Positions 1-6,495 of a stretch of 8,304 bases of DNA are shown here, in pieces. The notes under the pieces are model-generated. The model did no database searches. It was given only the letters and a program-made list of their open reading frames with translations, and had not been told where the DNA came from. Within the stretch, counting starts at the first letter, position 1; each line of letters begins with the position of its first letter. The stretch covers positions 1 through 8,304 of the forward strand of contig DHNI01000102.1 of the NCBI GenBank assembly GCA_002409455.1, given 5' to 3'. The stretch comes from Firmicutes bacterium UBA5420 (lineage in GTDB: Bacteria > Bacillota > Limnochordia > Darwinibacteriales > Darwinibacteriaceae). The translations under genes and the position numbers were made by a program.

Positions 1-96
1 ATAGGTTTTGCATGAGAAATTCACTGAAACGAAAAAATATTTTCTGCGCCGCCATAATAGACTGTTAAGAGTGGTCAGAAAGGAGTGGTAGCCGTC

Positions 97-822
97 TTGT
101 GGGAACTGGGTAGAATCGTATTCTTAGGCACCATGGCTGGAGCGCTGGGCACAGGGGTAGGAGGCCTTGTGCTGTCCTTTTTGAAGCGTCCCAAAGACTC
201 CTTTTTAACCTTCTTGCTAGCCTTTTCCGCCGGGATTATGCTTGCCGTTGTCTTTCAGGATCTCATCCTGGAAGCCATTTCCTTGGGAGGTTTAGGCGTT
301 ACCTTGCTGGGTATTGTCCTCGGCGTCCTGGCCCTTTCTTTGATGACGTCCGTTATAGATAGTAGCCATTTCTCTGCAAAAGGTCTTGCCAAAACAGGAT
401 TACTATTAGGATGCGGCATTGCTTTGCATAATCTTCCTGAGGGCCTTGCTATTGGGGCAGGGTATCTCGCTTCCCAAGATCTTGGACTTTCCCTTGCCCT
501 TGCCCTCTGTATCCACAATATCCCTGAAGGTATGGCCATGGCTGCCCCTTTGTTGGCCGGGGGGGTTAACAAGACCCAGGTGGCCCTTTTGACAATCCTG
601 GCGGGAATACCGATGGGAATCGGTGCTCTTCTGGGCGGGCTTCTTGGCAGCCTCTCAGGGCGATCTCTCGCAGGAGCCCTTGGATTTGCCTCGGGGGCCA
701 TGCTTTTTCTAGTCTTCCATAAACTTTTGCCTGAAGCCGAACACGGGGGTGTTCCAGTCGCCTCTACCTATGGTGCTATTATGGGCATCTTAGTGGGACT
801 CACCTTTTTAGTCGCTCTTTAA
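97..822 (+). CDS. ZIP-family metal (zinc/divalent cation) transporter
   Basis: An integral membrane permease expected to import zinc or other divalent cations into the cytoplasm. The protein is almost entirely hydrophobic, with about eight membrane segments, and carries both ZIP signature helices: HNLPEG at residues 111-116 (helix 4) and HNIPEG at 140-145 (helix 5). Their His and Glu side chains form the family's metal site. FQDLILEA near 53-60 and HKLLPEA near 208-214 are other polar, possibly metal-lining stretches. At 241 residues it has the usual size of bacterial ZIP proteins and lacks the His-rich loop of eukaryotic members. Start: a longer frame opens at GTG 85, but that codon lies inside the ribosome binding site AGAAAGGAG (77-85). 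TTG 97 is about 11 bases beyond it and is preferred. The stop overlaps the first unit of a tandem repeat. Metal specificity cannot be read from sequence, and no clear metal-regulator box was seen upstream. Confidence 0.93.
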   Translation: MWELGRIVFLGTMAGALGTGVGGLVLSFLKRPKDSFLTFLLAFSAGIMLAVVFQDLILEAISLGGLGVTLLGIVLGVLALSLMTSVIDSSHFSAKGLAKTGLLLGCGIALHNLPEGLAIGAGYLASQDLGLSLALALCIHNIPEGMAMAAPLLAGGVNKTQVALLTILAGIPMGIGALLGGLLGSLSGRSLAGALGFASGAMLFLVFHKLLPEAEHGGVPVASTYGAIMGILVGLTFLVAL

Positions 823-858
823 AGGGGCACCCCCTTAAAGGGGCACCCCTCTAAAGGG
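819..858. repeat. GC-rich tandem repeat, 16-bp period, 2.5 copies
   Basis: Two near-identical 16-base units, TTAAAGGGGCACCCCC (819-834) and TTAAAGGGGCACCCCT (835-850), are followed by a half unit CTAAAGGG (851-858). Each full unit can fold on itself: in the first, AAGGGG (822-827) pairs with CCCCTT (831-836) around a 3-base loop. The junction CCCCTT-A-AAGGGG can also pair. The first unit includes the stop codon of the ZIP gene. There is no T-run afterwards, so at best this is a weak terminator or mRNA-stabilising structure. The half unit supplies the TAAAG of the flagellin -35 element. Confidence 0.8.
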
Positions 859-878
859 AATGAATTAAAAACCGATAT
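852..878 (+). promoter_or_regulatory. Sigma-28 (SigD/FliA-type) promoter of the flagellin gene
   Basis: TAAA at 852-855 (TAAAG with the next base) is followed by exactly 15 bases and then ACCGATAT at 871-878. The known consensus for flagellar sigma-28 promoters is TAAA-N15-GCCGATAA, so six of eight -10 bases and the full -35 core match at the expected spacing. Transcription would start near 885, giving a leader of only about 19 bases that is nearly all ribosome binding site. The position directly before a flagellin gene makes a chance match unlikely. Confidence 0.85.
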
Positions 879-889
879 AGTACGTAGGG

Positions 890-896
890 GGAGGTG
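890..896 (+). promoter_or_regulatory. Strong ribosome binding site of the flagellin gene
   Basis: GGAGGTG lies 7 bases before ATG 904, inside a longer purine run (886-897). It is a near-perfect anti-16S match, as expected for a highly expressed structural protein. In Bacillus the flagellin leader is bound by CsrA at GGA motifs over this site. A GGA is present here, but the leader seems too short for the two-site arrangement, so such control is only a possibility. Confidence 0.8.
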
Positions 897-903
897 GTAG
901 GGT

Positions 904-1740
904 ATGAATGTGTTCTATCTAGCGGGCCTACGAGCATTAAGTGCGTTTCGATCAGCCCAAGTCGATTATGCGAGAGCTATGGAGCGCATTTCCACAGGTC
1001 TACGCATCAATCGCGCCGCAGACGATCCTGCAGGCCTAGCCATCTCCGAGAAAATGCGAGGTCAAATTCGTGGTTTGCGGCAAGCCTCTAGAAACTCCCA
1101 AGACGCCATTTCGATGCTTAATGTAGCTGACGGGGCTCTTGGCGAAACACATGCCATTTTGCATCGTCTTCGAGAGATCGCAGTCTACTCCGCCACGGGC
1201 ACCCTCACTGAAGCGGAGCGAAGTGCACTGCAACTTGAGTTTGATGAACTGGTGAAAGCCATTGATGACATTGGTGGCAACACCCAGTTCAATACCATTC
1301 CCCTGCTTGATGGAAGCAGAGATGAAGAAAATCCTTTGCTGATTCAAATTGGGGCCAACGCAGGCCAAAACATGGATATCAGTCTAGGAGACATGCGTGG
1401 AGCTGCTTTGGGACTCAAAGACGAAGATGGTAGTATTATCTCGATACGTACTGCAGAGGACGCAGACAAAGCTATTGGCACCCTGGATGAAGCTATCAAC
1501 AAAGTCTCTAGCCAAAGGGCTTACATTGGGGCCAAGACCAGACGCCTCGAACACACCATCAATAACCTCGAGAACACAGCCATTAACCTTGCAGAAGCGG
1601 AATCCAGAATTCGAGATGCAGATATTGCCGAGGAAATCATGAATATGGTGAACGCTCAAATCCGCATGCAGGCATCTCTGGCCATGATTGCTCAAGCAAA
1701 TGTGAGTCAACAGATGATCTTGCAGCTCCTCTGGCCGTAG
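904..1740 (+). CDS. hag: Flagellin (short, D0-D1 type)
   Basis: Structural subunit of the flagellar filament, exported by the flagellar type III apparatus. At 278 residues it is a minimal flagellin without the variable D2/D3 domains. The N-terminal flagellin domain is clear from about residue 24: ISTGLRINRAADDPAG at 29-44, then AISEKMRGQIRGL and ASRNSQDAISML. The C-terminal domain is equally clear: RRLEHTINNLENT at 213-225, AESRIRDADIAEE at 232-244, and a tail MIAQANVSQQMILQLL that matches the family end used by the export chaperone FliS. Two oddities stand out. The first 25 residues lack the usual INxN start of flagellins, and the chain ends in LLWP instead of the common LLR. It is monocistronic, with its own sigma-28 promoter and terminator, and no other flagellar gene is in the window. 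It could be the main flagellin or a minor paralogue. Confidence 0.95.
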   Translation: MNVFYLAGLRALSAFRSAQVDYARAMERISTGLRINRAADDPAGLAISEKMRGQIRGLRQASRNSQDAISMLNVADGALGETHAILHRLREIAVYSATGTLTEAERSALQLEFDELVKAIDDIGGNTQFNTIPLLDGSRDEENPLLIQIGANAGQNMDISLGDMRGAALGLKDEDGSIISIRTAEDADKAIGTLDEAINKVSSQRAYIGAKTRRLEHTINNLENTAINLAEAESRIRDADIAEEIMNMVNAQIRMQASLAMIAQANVSQQMILQLLWP

Positions 1741-1744
1741 TTTT

Positions 1745-1775
1745 AAAAGGCCGCCGCCCACCGGGCGGCTTTTTT
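1745..1775 (+). terminator. Rho-independent terminator after flagellin
   Basis: GCCGCCC (1753-1759) pairs with GGGCGGC (1763-1769) around an ACC loop, followed at once by six T (1770-1775) and preceded by AAAA. It starts a few bases after the flagellin stop and isolates that gene from the mutase operon. Confidence 0.92.
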
Positions 1776-1843
1776 CTGCCCATAAAGGAAAGTCAGCCCT
1801 CAAAGCGAATACCTAGACTAAGATTGCGAAAGGTGTGAACGGT

Positions 1844-3283
1844 ATGGTGAAATTCGGGACAGGTGGTTGGCGGGCTGTTATTGCAGAAGAGTTTACCTTT
1901 AACAACGTGCGTAGGGTGGCGCAGGCTGTGGCCCTTTACTTAGAAGAATTGGGACAGGCCCACAAACCTGTCGTGGTAGGACATGACCTGCGTTTTTTAT
2001 CGGGCCGTTTTTCTCGGGCGCTAGCAGAGATTCTGGTTCATAACGGCATCAAGGTATGGTTTATTGAACAAGTGGTGCCCACCCCCATGCTTATGTATGC
2101 TGTTGATCAAGAGAATCTAGCCATGGGGATCATGGTTACCGCAAGTCACAACCCTTCCGAATACAACGGAATTAAAATCATTGTCGAAGGCGGCAAAGAC
2201 GCGCCTGTGGAAGTCACAAATCGTCTTGAAGAGATCTGCAACACCATTCCAGAGCTTAAGGCTCCCCCTCTGTCCTTTGAGGAGGCCCTTCAGCAGAAAC
2301 AGATCGTAGAGTATTCCAATAAAAACGCCTACATTGATTCTCTTTTAGCGCAAATTGATGTGGACGCTGTGCAGAAACTCAATTTTCGGGTGTTGTTTAA
2401 CCCCATGTTTGGTGTGGCCAAGGACATCATGGCCATGTGTCTAGCATCCCTTCGCTGTTCGGTCGATTTGATCAATGCCGATCGCGACACCATGTTCGGT
2501 CAACGGACACCCAGTCCCTCCAGGGAATCACTGCAAGACATGGAATACATCATGAAGCAGGGAAAATACCATATTGGCATTGCCACCGATGGTGATTCAG
2601 ACCGCATAGGACTCTATGACGAAAAGGGTAATTATATTGACGCCAATGAGATTTTAAAACTGCTGTATTACTATCTAAAGGCATATCGGGGCGAAAAAGG
2701 GGGGCTTGTGCGCAATATTACCACCAGCCACGTTTTGGATCGCATCGCCCACTCCTTTGGAGAACCAGCCTTTGAAGTACCTGTAGGCTTCAAACACATC
2801 TCCTTTAAAATGGACGAAGAAAATCTGCTCCTGGGTGGAGAAAGCAGTGGTGGCCTGAAGATTCGCGGGCATGTTAATGGGAAGGATGGAATTCTGGCAG
2901 CTCTCCTCGCAGTAGAAATGCTGGCCAAAACGGGCAAAAGCCTGAGCCAGCTTCTGGCCGAAATCAACGAAAAATACGGCACCCTCTACTTTGGAGAAGT
3001 AAATCTCCGTTATCATCCCCAAGACAGAACCCGTCTCGATCAAATATTGATCAAGGACAAGTACACGCCAAAGCTTCCCTGGAGACTGGCCAAAACATCG
3101 TATATGGATGGGGTGAAGTTCTACTTTACGAATGACAACTGGTTCTCCATCCGCTTCTCGGGGACAGAGCCCATCTTGCGTCTAGCCTACGAGACAAATA
3201 CGCCGAAGGAAGCCAAAGAACTGAAGGCAGCCGTATTCAGCGACAACTATCTCAATTTACCAATCCCTGAAGGAGAGATTTAA
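1844..3283 (+). CDS. Phosphoglucomutase/phosphomannomutase family phosphohexomutase
   Basis: Cytoplasmic alpha-D-phosphohexomutase that interconverts hexose-6-phosphate and hexose-1-phosphate through a phosphoserine. All four family signatures are present in order: TASHNP with the phosphorylated serine at 101, the metal loop DGDSDR at 250-255, the sugar-specificity loop GGESSGG at 331-337, and the phosphate-binding loop RFSGTEP at 437-443. At 479 residues it is full length, so it should be active. Whether glucose, mannose or glucosamine is preferred cannot be settled; the loop reads GESSGG where many PGM/PMM enzymes have GEESGG. Start: GTG 1835 gives three more residues but lies in the binding site AAAGGTG (1829-1835), so ATG 1844, 8 bases further on, is chosen. 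The next gene begins directly after its stop and should use the product sugar-1-phosphate. No convincing promoter was found in 1776-1843. Confidence 0.93.
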   Translation: MVKFGTGGWRAVIAEEFTFNNVRRVAQAVALYLEELGQAHKPVVVGHDLRFLSGRFSRALAEILVHNGIKVWFIEQVVPTPMLMYAVDQENLAMGIMVTASHNPSEYNGIKIIVEGGKDAPVEVTNRLEEICNTIPELKAPPLSFEEALQQKQIVEYSNKNAYIDSLLAQIDVDAVQKLNFRVLFNPMFGVAKDIMAMCLASLRCSVDLINADRDTMFGQRTPSPSRESLQDMEYIMKQGKYHIGIATDGDSDRIGLYDEKGNYIDANEILKLLYYYLKAYRGEKGGLVRNITTSHVLDRIAHSFGEPAFEVPVGFKHISFKMDEENLLLGGESSGGLKIRGHVNGKDGILAALLAVEMLAKTGKSLSQLLAEINEKYGTLYFGEVNLRYHPQDRTRLDQILIKDKYTPKLPWRLAKTSYMDGVKFYFTNDNWFSIRFSGTEPILRLAYETNTPKEAKELKAAVFSDNYLNLPIPEGEI

Positions 3284-4009
3284 GTGCTTGGTGTGATTTT
3301 AGCAGCCGGAAAAGGGACACGTTTGAAGGAACTAGGAAAAAACGTCCCCAAGTCCCTTTTGCCCATAGGTCAGAGAACTTGTTTGGAACACATCATTCTG
3401 GGAATGAAAGGGGCGGGAGTACGCCGCTTTGGGATCGTGATTGGTCACTTAGGGGAACTGATTGAGGAACGGTATGGTTCAGGGGAGTCTCTCGGTGTAG
3501 AGATCACATATTTGAAGCAAGATCTAAGCATATATGGAACGGGCCGCGCCTTGCTCCTAGCTCGAGATTTAGCTGGTAATGAACCCCTGATGGTTTCATA
3601 CGGCGATATCTTAATTGAGCCGAGTAACTACAAAGCCATGGTCGATCTGGCTCGCCGCGAACAAACACCCGTGAGCTCCGTCAACTGGATGGACGATCCT
3701 GCGGCAGGAGCCGCCGTTTATTTCAATGATGAAGGTTATTTGGAGAATATCATTGAGAAGCCCCCTAAAGGTACATCCACCACGAACTGGAATAATGCAG
3801 GGGTCTATGTCCTCCAGCCCTTGATTTTTGATTATCTGGCGAATCTAAGCAAGTCACCAAGGGGAGAGTATGATCTTACCGCAGCAGTCCGGCAAATGGT
3901 AATCGCCGGCGTGGCGGTGAAAGTTCACCAGATCACAGGCTTTTGGAAAGATATCGGCACCCCTGAAGATGTAGCCGCCATTCGCCACCTCCTAGAAAGC
4001 AACAAATAG
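3284..4009 (+). CDS. Sugar-1-phosphate nucleotidyltransferase (NDP-sugar synthase)
   Basis: Cytoplasmic enzyme that joins a sugar-1-phosphate and an NTP to give an NDP-sugar and pyrophosphate. The Rossmann-like nucleotidyltransferase fold is shown by the N-terminal signature VILAAGKGTRL (residues 4-14), PKSLLP (22-27), the metal-binding GD at 107-108 in SYGD, EKP at 158-160, NAGVY at 171-175, and WKDIGTPED at 221-229 with the second metal aspartate. Length is 241 residues, the short form without a C-terminal left-handed helix or acyltransferase domain. GTG 3284 follows the mutase stop with no gap. Its binding site AAGGAGAG (3270-3277) sits in the end of the mutase gene, so translation is probably coupled. 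Glucose-, mannose- or heptose-type substrates and UTP, GTP, CTP or dTTP are all possible. The pairing with a phosphohexomutase implies de novo NDP-hexose supply, perhaps for envelope polymers or glycosylation. Confidence 0.9.
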   Translation: MLGVILAAGKGTRLKELGKNVPKSLLPIGQRTCLEHIILGMKGAGVRRFGIVIGHLGELIEERYGSGESLGVEITYLKQDLSIYGTGRALLLARDLAGNEPLMVSYGDILIEPSNYKAMVDLARREQTPVSSVNWMDDPAAGAAVYFNDEGYLENIIEKPPKGTSTTNWNNAGVYVLQPLIFDYLANLSKSPRGEYDLTAAVRQMVIAGVAVKVHQITGFWKDIGTPEDVAAIRHLLESNK

Positions 4010-4030
4010 CGTAAACCACGTAGCCAACGA

Positions 4031-4063
4031 AAAGCCCACGGGCATTGCTCCCATGGGCTTTTT
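4031..4063. terminator. Bidirectional rho-independent terminator between convergent operons
   Basis: AAAGCCCACGGG (4031-4042) pairs with CCCATGGGCTTT (4050-4061) with one mismatch, around a 7-base loop. A run of five T (4059-4063) serves the plus-strand nucleotidyltransferase. The AAAA at 4030-4033 gives a four-T run on the other strand for the NUDIX gene, whose stop lies at 4071. Confidence 0.88.
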
Positions 4064-4070
4064 CCTTAGT

Positions 4071-4571
4071 TTATCGAAGGTTGCACGAAACGTCAGTGCA
4101 TTTTTTACGAATGTATTTTAGAACGGAAATAATGGTTTTGGCATCATTGATACCGCCATTGTCAATCATCTCTATAACTTCAGCTAGGGGCACCCAACGA
4201 ACCTTAATATCCTCTCCCTCATCAAGGTTCTGCTCACCCTTGGTAATCTCACTGGCTAAGAAAAGATACAGAATCTCATTCGTATAGCCGGGGGTCGGAT
4301 ACACATGACCTAGCGTTTCCCAGTTTTTGGCGGAATAGCCCGTTTCTTCCTGGAATTCCCTTTGTGCACATTCGATAGGTGGCTCTGATCGATCAATCGT
4401 TCCCGCGGGAAGCTCCAACATTAGGCGCCCCGCTGCCGGTCTGTACTGCTCGACAAGAAGTACCTTGCCATCCTCCACCACCAAAGTGGCAGCAGCACCT
4501 GGATGATCCACCATCTTAAACTGCATAACTTTATTTCCAACCCACATGTCCTTCGTTATAAATCTGAACAC
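4071..4571 (-). CDS. NUDIX hydrolase, ADP-ribose pyrophosphatase type
   Basis: Cytoplasmic hydrolase expected to split ADP-ribose into AMP and ribose-5-phosphate. The complete Nudix box GX5EX7REUXEEXGU spans residues 57-79, with catalytic REFQEE at 71-76. It is preceded by the family's HPGAAA, EQYRPAAG and LELPAG segments. YPTPGYTNE about 12 residues after the box is the proline-containing segment typical of ADP-ribose pyrophosphatases. Start: a longer frame opens at ATG 4592 without a proper binding site. GTG 4571 is 4 bases after AAGAGGTGAT (4576-4585), an excellent match, and gives 166 residues. With either start the part before HPGA is only 22-29 residues, which seems short for the family because the usual N-terminal strands of about 45 residues are partly missing. 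An in-frame stop upstream excludes a longer protein. It follows typA by 51 bases and is probably co-transcribed with it. Confidence 0.9.
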   Translation of the reverse strand: MFRFITKDMWVGNKVMQFKMVDHPGAAATLVVEDGKVLLVEQYRPAAGRLMLELPAGTIDRSEPPIECAQREFQEETGYSAKNWETLGHVYPTPGYTNEILYLFLASEITKGEQNLDEGEDIKVRWVPLAEVIEMIDNGGINDAKTIISVLKYIRKKCTDVSCNLR

Positions 4572-4575
4572 AGCT

Positions 4576-4585
4576 ATCACCTCTT
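4576..4585 (-). promoter_or_regulatory. Ribosome binding site that decides the NUDIX start
   Basis: AAGAGGTGAT on the minus strand differs from the anti-16S complement AGGAGGTGAT by one base and sits just before GTG 4571. It lies inside the longer reading frame that begins at ATG 4592, so it argues for the internal GTG start. Confidence 0.7.
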
Positions 4586-4622
4586 GTTTCATAATTCTGG
4601 TGAAACCATAAGACTCCTGTTT

Positions 4623-6449
4623 CTAGGTGTGCTTCTTTTGCCTCTCCCTGGCATGCCGATCTAAAAGCAGTTTGCGCAAGCGCAAAGCCCTAGGCGTGAC
4701 TTCCAGACAATCGTCCTGGGCCAGGTAGGCTAAGTGCTGTTCGAGGCTGAGCTGCCTGGGAGTATTAAGCTTCACCAGATCATCGGATCCGGCAGCCCTC
4801 ATATTTGTCATTTGCTTCTTGCGAGCCACATTGATGTCTAGATCACCCGCGCGACTATGCTCACCTACAATCATGCCGGCATACACTTCTGTTCCAGGGC
4901 CAATAAAGAGTGTGCCCCGCTCTTCCGCTGTCTGTAGGGCGTACGCGGTAGCTGTACCTGCTTCCCAAGCAACTAGGCTCCCGGTCTGTCTCTGCGTTAT
5001 TGTGCCAGACCAAGGTGCATAGTGGGCGAAGGCATGATGCATAATGCCATGACCCCTTGTTTCCGTAAGAAATTGGGAGGCAAAACCAATCAGGCCCCGT
5101 GCAGGCACTAAGAATTCAGCCCGCATGCGATCTTCTCCCCCTTGATTGAGTGTCTGCAATTCGCCCTTCCTTTGCCCAATAAGCTCCATGACAGAGCCAA
5201 AGTAATCACCTGGAACATCAATATGCAAGCGTTCATAGGGTTCTAAGATTCCCTCATCCGTATACTGCAAGACAGGTTCTGGTTTCGTCACACAAAAACT
5301 ATATCCCTCCCGCCGCATCGTCTCAATTAAAACACTGAGATGCAGCTCACCGCGCCCTGCAACTCGAAACTGATCCGGCGATTCGGTATCCTTAACCTCC
5401 AGTGCCACATTAATCCGAGCTTCCCGAAACAGGCGATCCCGCAGTTGTCGTGATGTCAGATACTGGGCATCTGTGCCTGCTAGAGGCCCATCATTGACCC
5501 GAAACACCATAGTCAAGGTTGGCTGATCAACGGAAATAGCCGACAAAGGCAAGGGTTGATCCGCTTGGTTTACCGTTTCTCCGATTTCAATTTGATCTAC
5601 GCCGCTAAAGGCGGCAATATCCCCTGCAGTCATACTTGAGACCGCTGTCATCTCTAGCCCCTGAAAGGTGTAAACTTGTCCAACCTTACCACGCCTGGTG
5701 CTGGTTTTTTCGCTGTGGGAAAGAAGAATTTCTTGGCCACTTTGCAAAACACCACTTGTAATTCGACCTAAGGCAATCCGGCCCACATAGTCATTGTATT
5801 CTAAATTGCTAATCATCATCTGCAATGGCCCTGCTGTCTGAACTTTAGGTTCGGGCACAAAATCTACCACACCTTGCAGGAGGGGTAGGATGCTCCCCGT
5901 CTCATCATTATCGCGCCTCAGGTCGTCTAGCTCTGTACTTGCCGTTCCAGTCAATGCTGAGGCATAAAAAACCGGGAAATCCAGCTGTTCTTCTGTAGCT
6001 TCCAAAGCCACAAAGAGATCAAAGACATCGTCCACTACCCGGTTAGGATCGGCTGCGGGTCGATCGCACTTGTTTACTACAACGATAGGGGCAAGTCCCC
6101 TCTGCAGCGCCTTGTGTAATACAAAGCGGGTTTGAGGCATAGGTCCTTCTACCGCATCCACTACGAGGAGCGCCCCGTCTACCATACTCAAAATCCGTTC
6201 TACTTCCCCACCAAAGTCTGCATGACCAGGCGTATCTACAATATTGATCTTTACATCACCAAACTGCACCGAGACGTTTTTGGCCAAAATGGTGATTCCC
6301 CGCTCTTTTTCTAGAGCATTCGAATCTAAAATCCTGTCATCGACCTTTTGGTTGGCTCTGAAAATGCCGCTTTGCCTTAAAAAAGCATCCACCAAGGTCG
6401 TCTTACCATGATCGACGTGAGCAATGATAGCCACATTTCTAATCTGCAT
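4623..6449 (-). CDS. typA: Translational GTPase TypA/BipA
   Basis: Ribosome-binding GTPase of the EF-G/LepA group, known to act in ribosome assembly and stress or cold adaptation. The GTPase domain is complete: P-loop AHVDHGKT at residues 10-17, ERGITI (switch I) at 49-54, DTPG at 72-75, NKCD at 126-129 and SAL at 164-166. Domain II follows (about 205-295), then EF-G-like domains III and V, and the BipA-specific C-terminal domain with GEHSRAGDLDINV at 529-541, TNMRAAGSDD at 548-557 and EVTPRALRLRK at 583-593. Length is 608 residues, as usual. Start: the longest frame opens at GTG 6476, but that codon lies at or before the predicted transcription start near 6475. ATG 6449 has GGAAAGGA (6459-6466) 9 bases before it, and the protein then begins MQIRNVAIIAHVDHGKTT, as family members do. 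It heads an apparent operon with the NUDIX gene. Confidence 0.97.
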   Translation of the reverse strand: MQIRNVAIIAHVDHGKTTLVDAFLRQSGIFRANQKVDDRILDSNALEKERGITILAKNVSVQFGDVKINIVDTPGHADFGGEVERILSMVDGALLVVDAVEGPMPQTRFVLHKALQRGLAPIVVVNKCDRPAADPNRVVDDVFDLFVALEATEEQLDFPVFYASALTGTASTELDDLRRDNDETGSILPLLQGVVDFVPEPKVQTAGPLQMMISNLEYNDYVGRIALGRITSGVLQSGQEILLSHSEKTSTRRGKVGQVYTFQGLEMTAVSSMTAGDIAAFSGVDQIEIGETVNQADQPLPLSAISVDQPTLTMVFRVNDGPLAGTDAQYLTSRQLRDRLFREARINVALEVKDTESPDQFRVAGRGELHLSVLIETMRREGYSFCVTKPEPVLQYTDEGILEPYERLHIDVPGDYFGSVMELIGQRKGELQTLNQGGEDRMRAEFLVPARGLIGFASQFLTETRGHGIMHHAFAHYAPWSGTITQRQTGSLVAWEAGTATAYALQTAEERGTLFIGPGTEVYAGMIVGEHSRAGDLDINVARKKQMTNMRAAGSDDLVKLNTPRQLSLEQHLAYLAQDDCLEVTPRALRLRKLLLDRHARERQKKHT

Positions 6450-6481
6450 AGGCGTTAGTCCTTTCCAATATGACACCCCTT

Positions 6482-6490
6482 AGTATAACA
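6482..6490 (-). promoter_or_regulatory. typA: Extended -10 promoter of typA
   Basis: On the minus strand TGTTATACT contains TATACT (6482-6487) with the extended TG one base upstream (6489-6490). This is typical of housekeeping sigma-A promoters with a weak -35. Upstream at 6505-6510 the expected -35 position reads only TTTTTC. Transcription would start near 6475, about 26 bases before ATG 6449. Confidence 0.6.
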
Positions 6491-6495
6491 CAACT

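Noticed and set aside
1..84. Possible ZIP promoter: CATAAT at 53-58 and palindrome AAAATATTTT at 34-43.
   Set aside because: No -35 hexamer at 16-18 bases, and the palindrome does not match a Zur, Fur or MntR box I know. No other gene or RNA was seen in this stretch.
255..701. Long open frame on the minus strand opposite the ZIP gene.
   Set aside because: It is a shadow of the real gene: Arg/Pro-rich composition, no binding site, and the plus strand clearly codes for a ZIP transporter.
819..858. Tandem repeat considered as a terminator or a mini CRISPR.
   Set aside because: There is no T-run after the hairpins, so it is not a standard terminator. The units are contiguous with no unique spacers, so it is not CRISPR.
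1783..1809. TAAAG at 1783 considered as a second sigma-28 promoter for the sugar operon.
   Set aside because: At N15 spacing the -10 reads AAAGCGAA, only three of eight matches to GCCGATAA.
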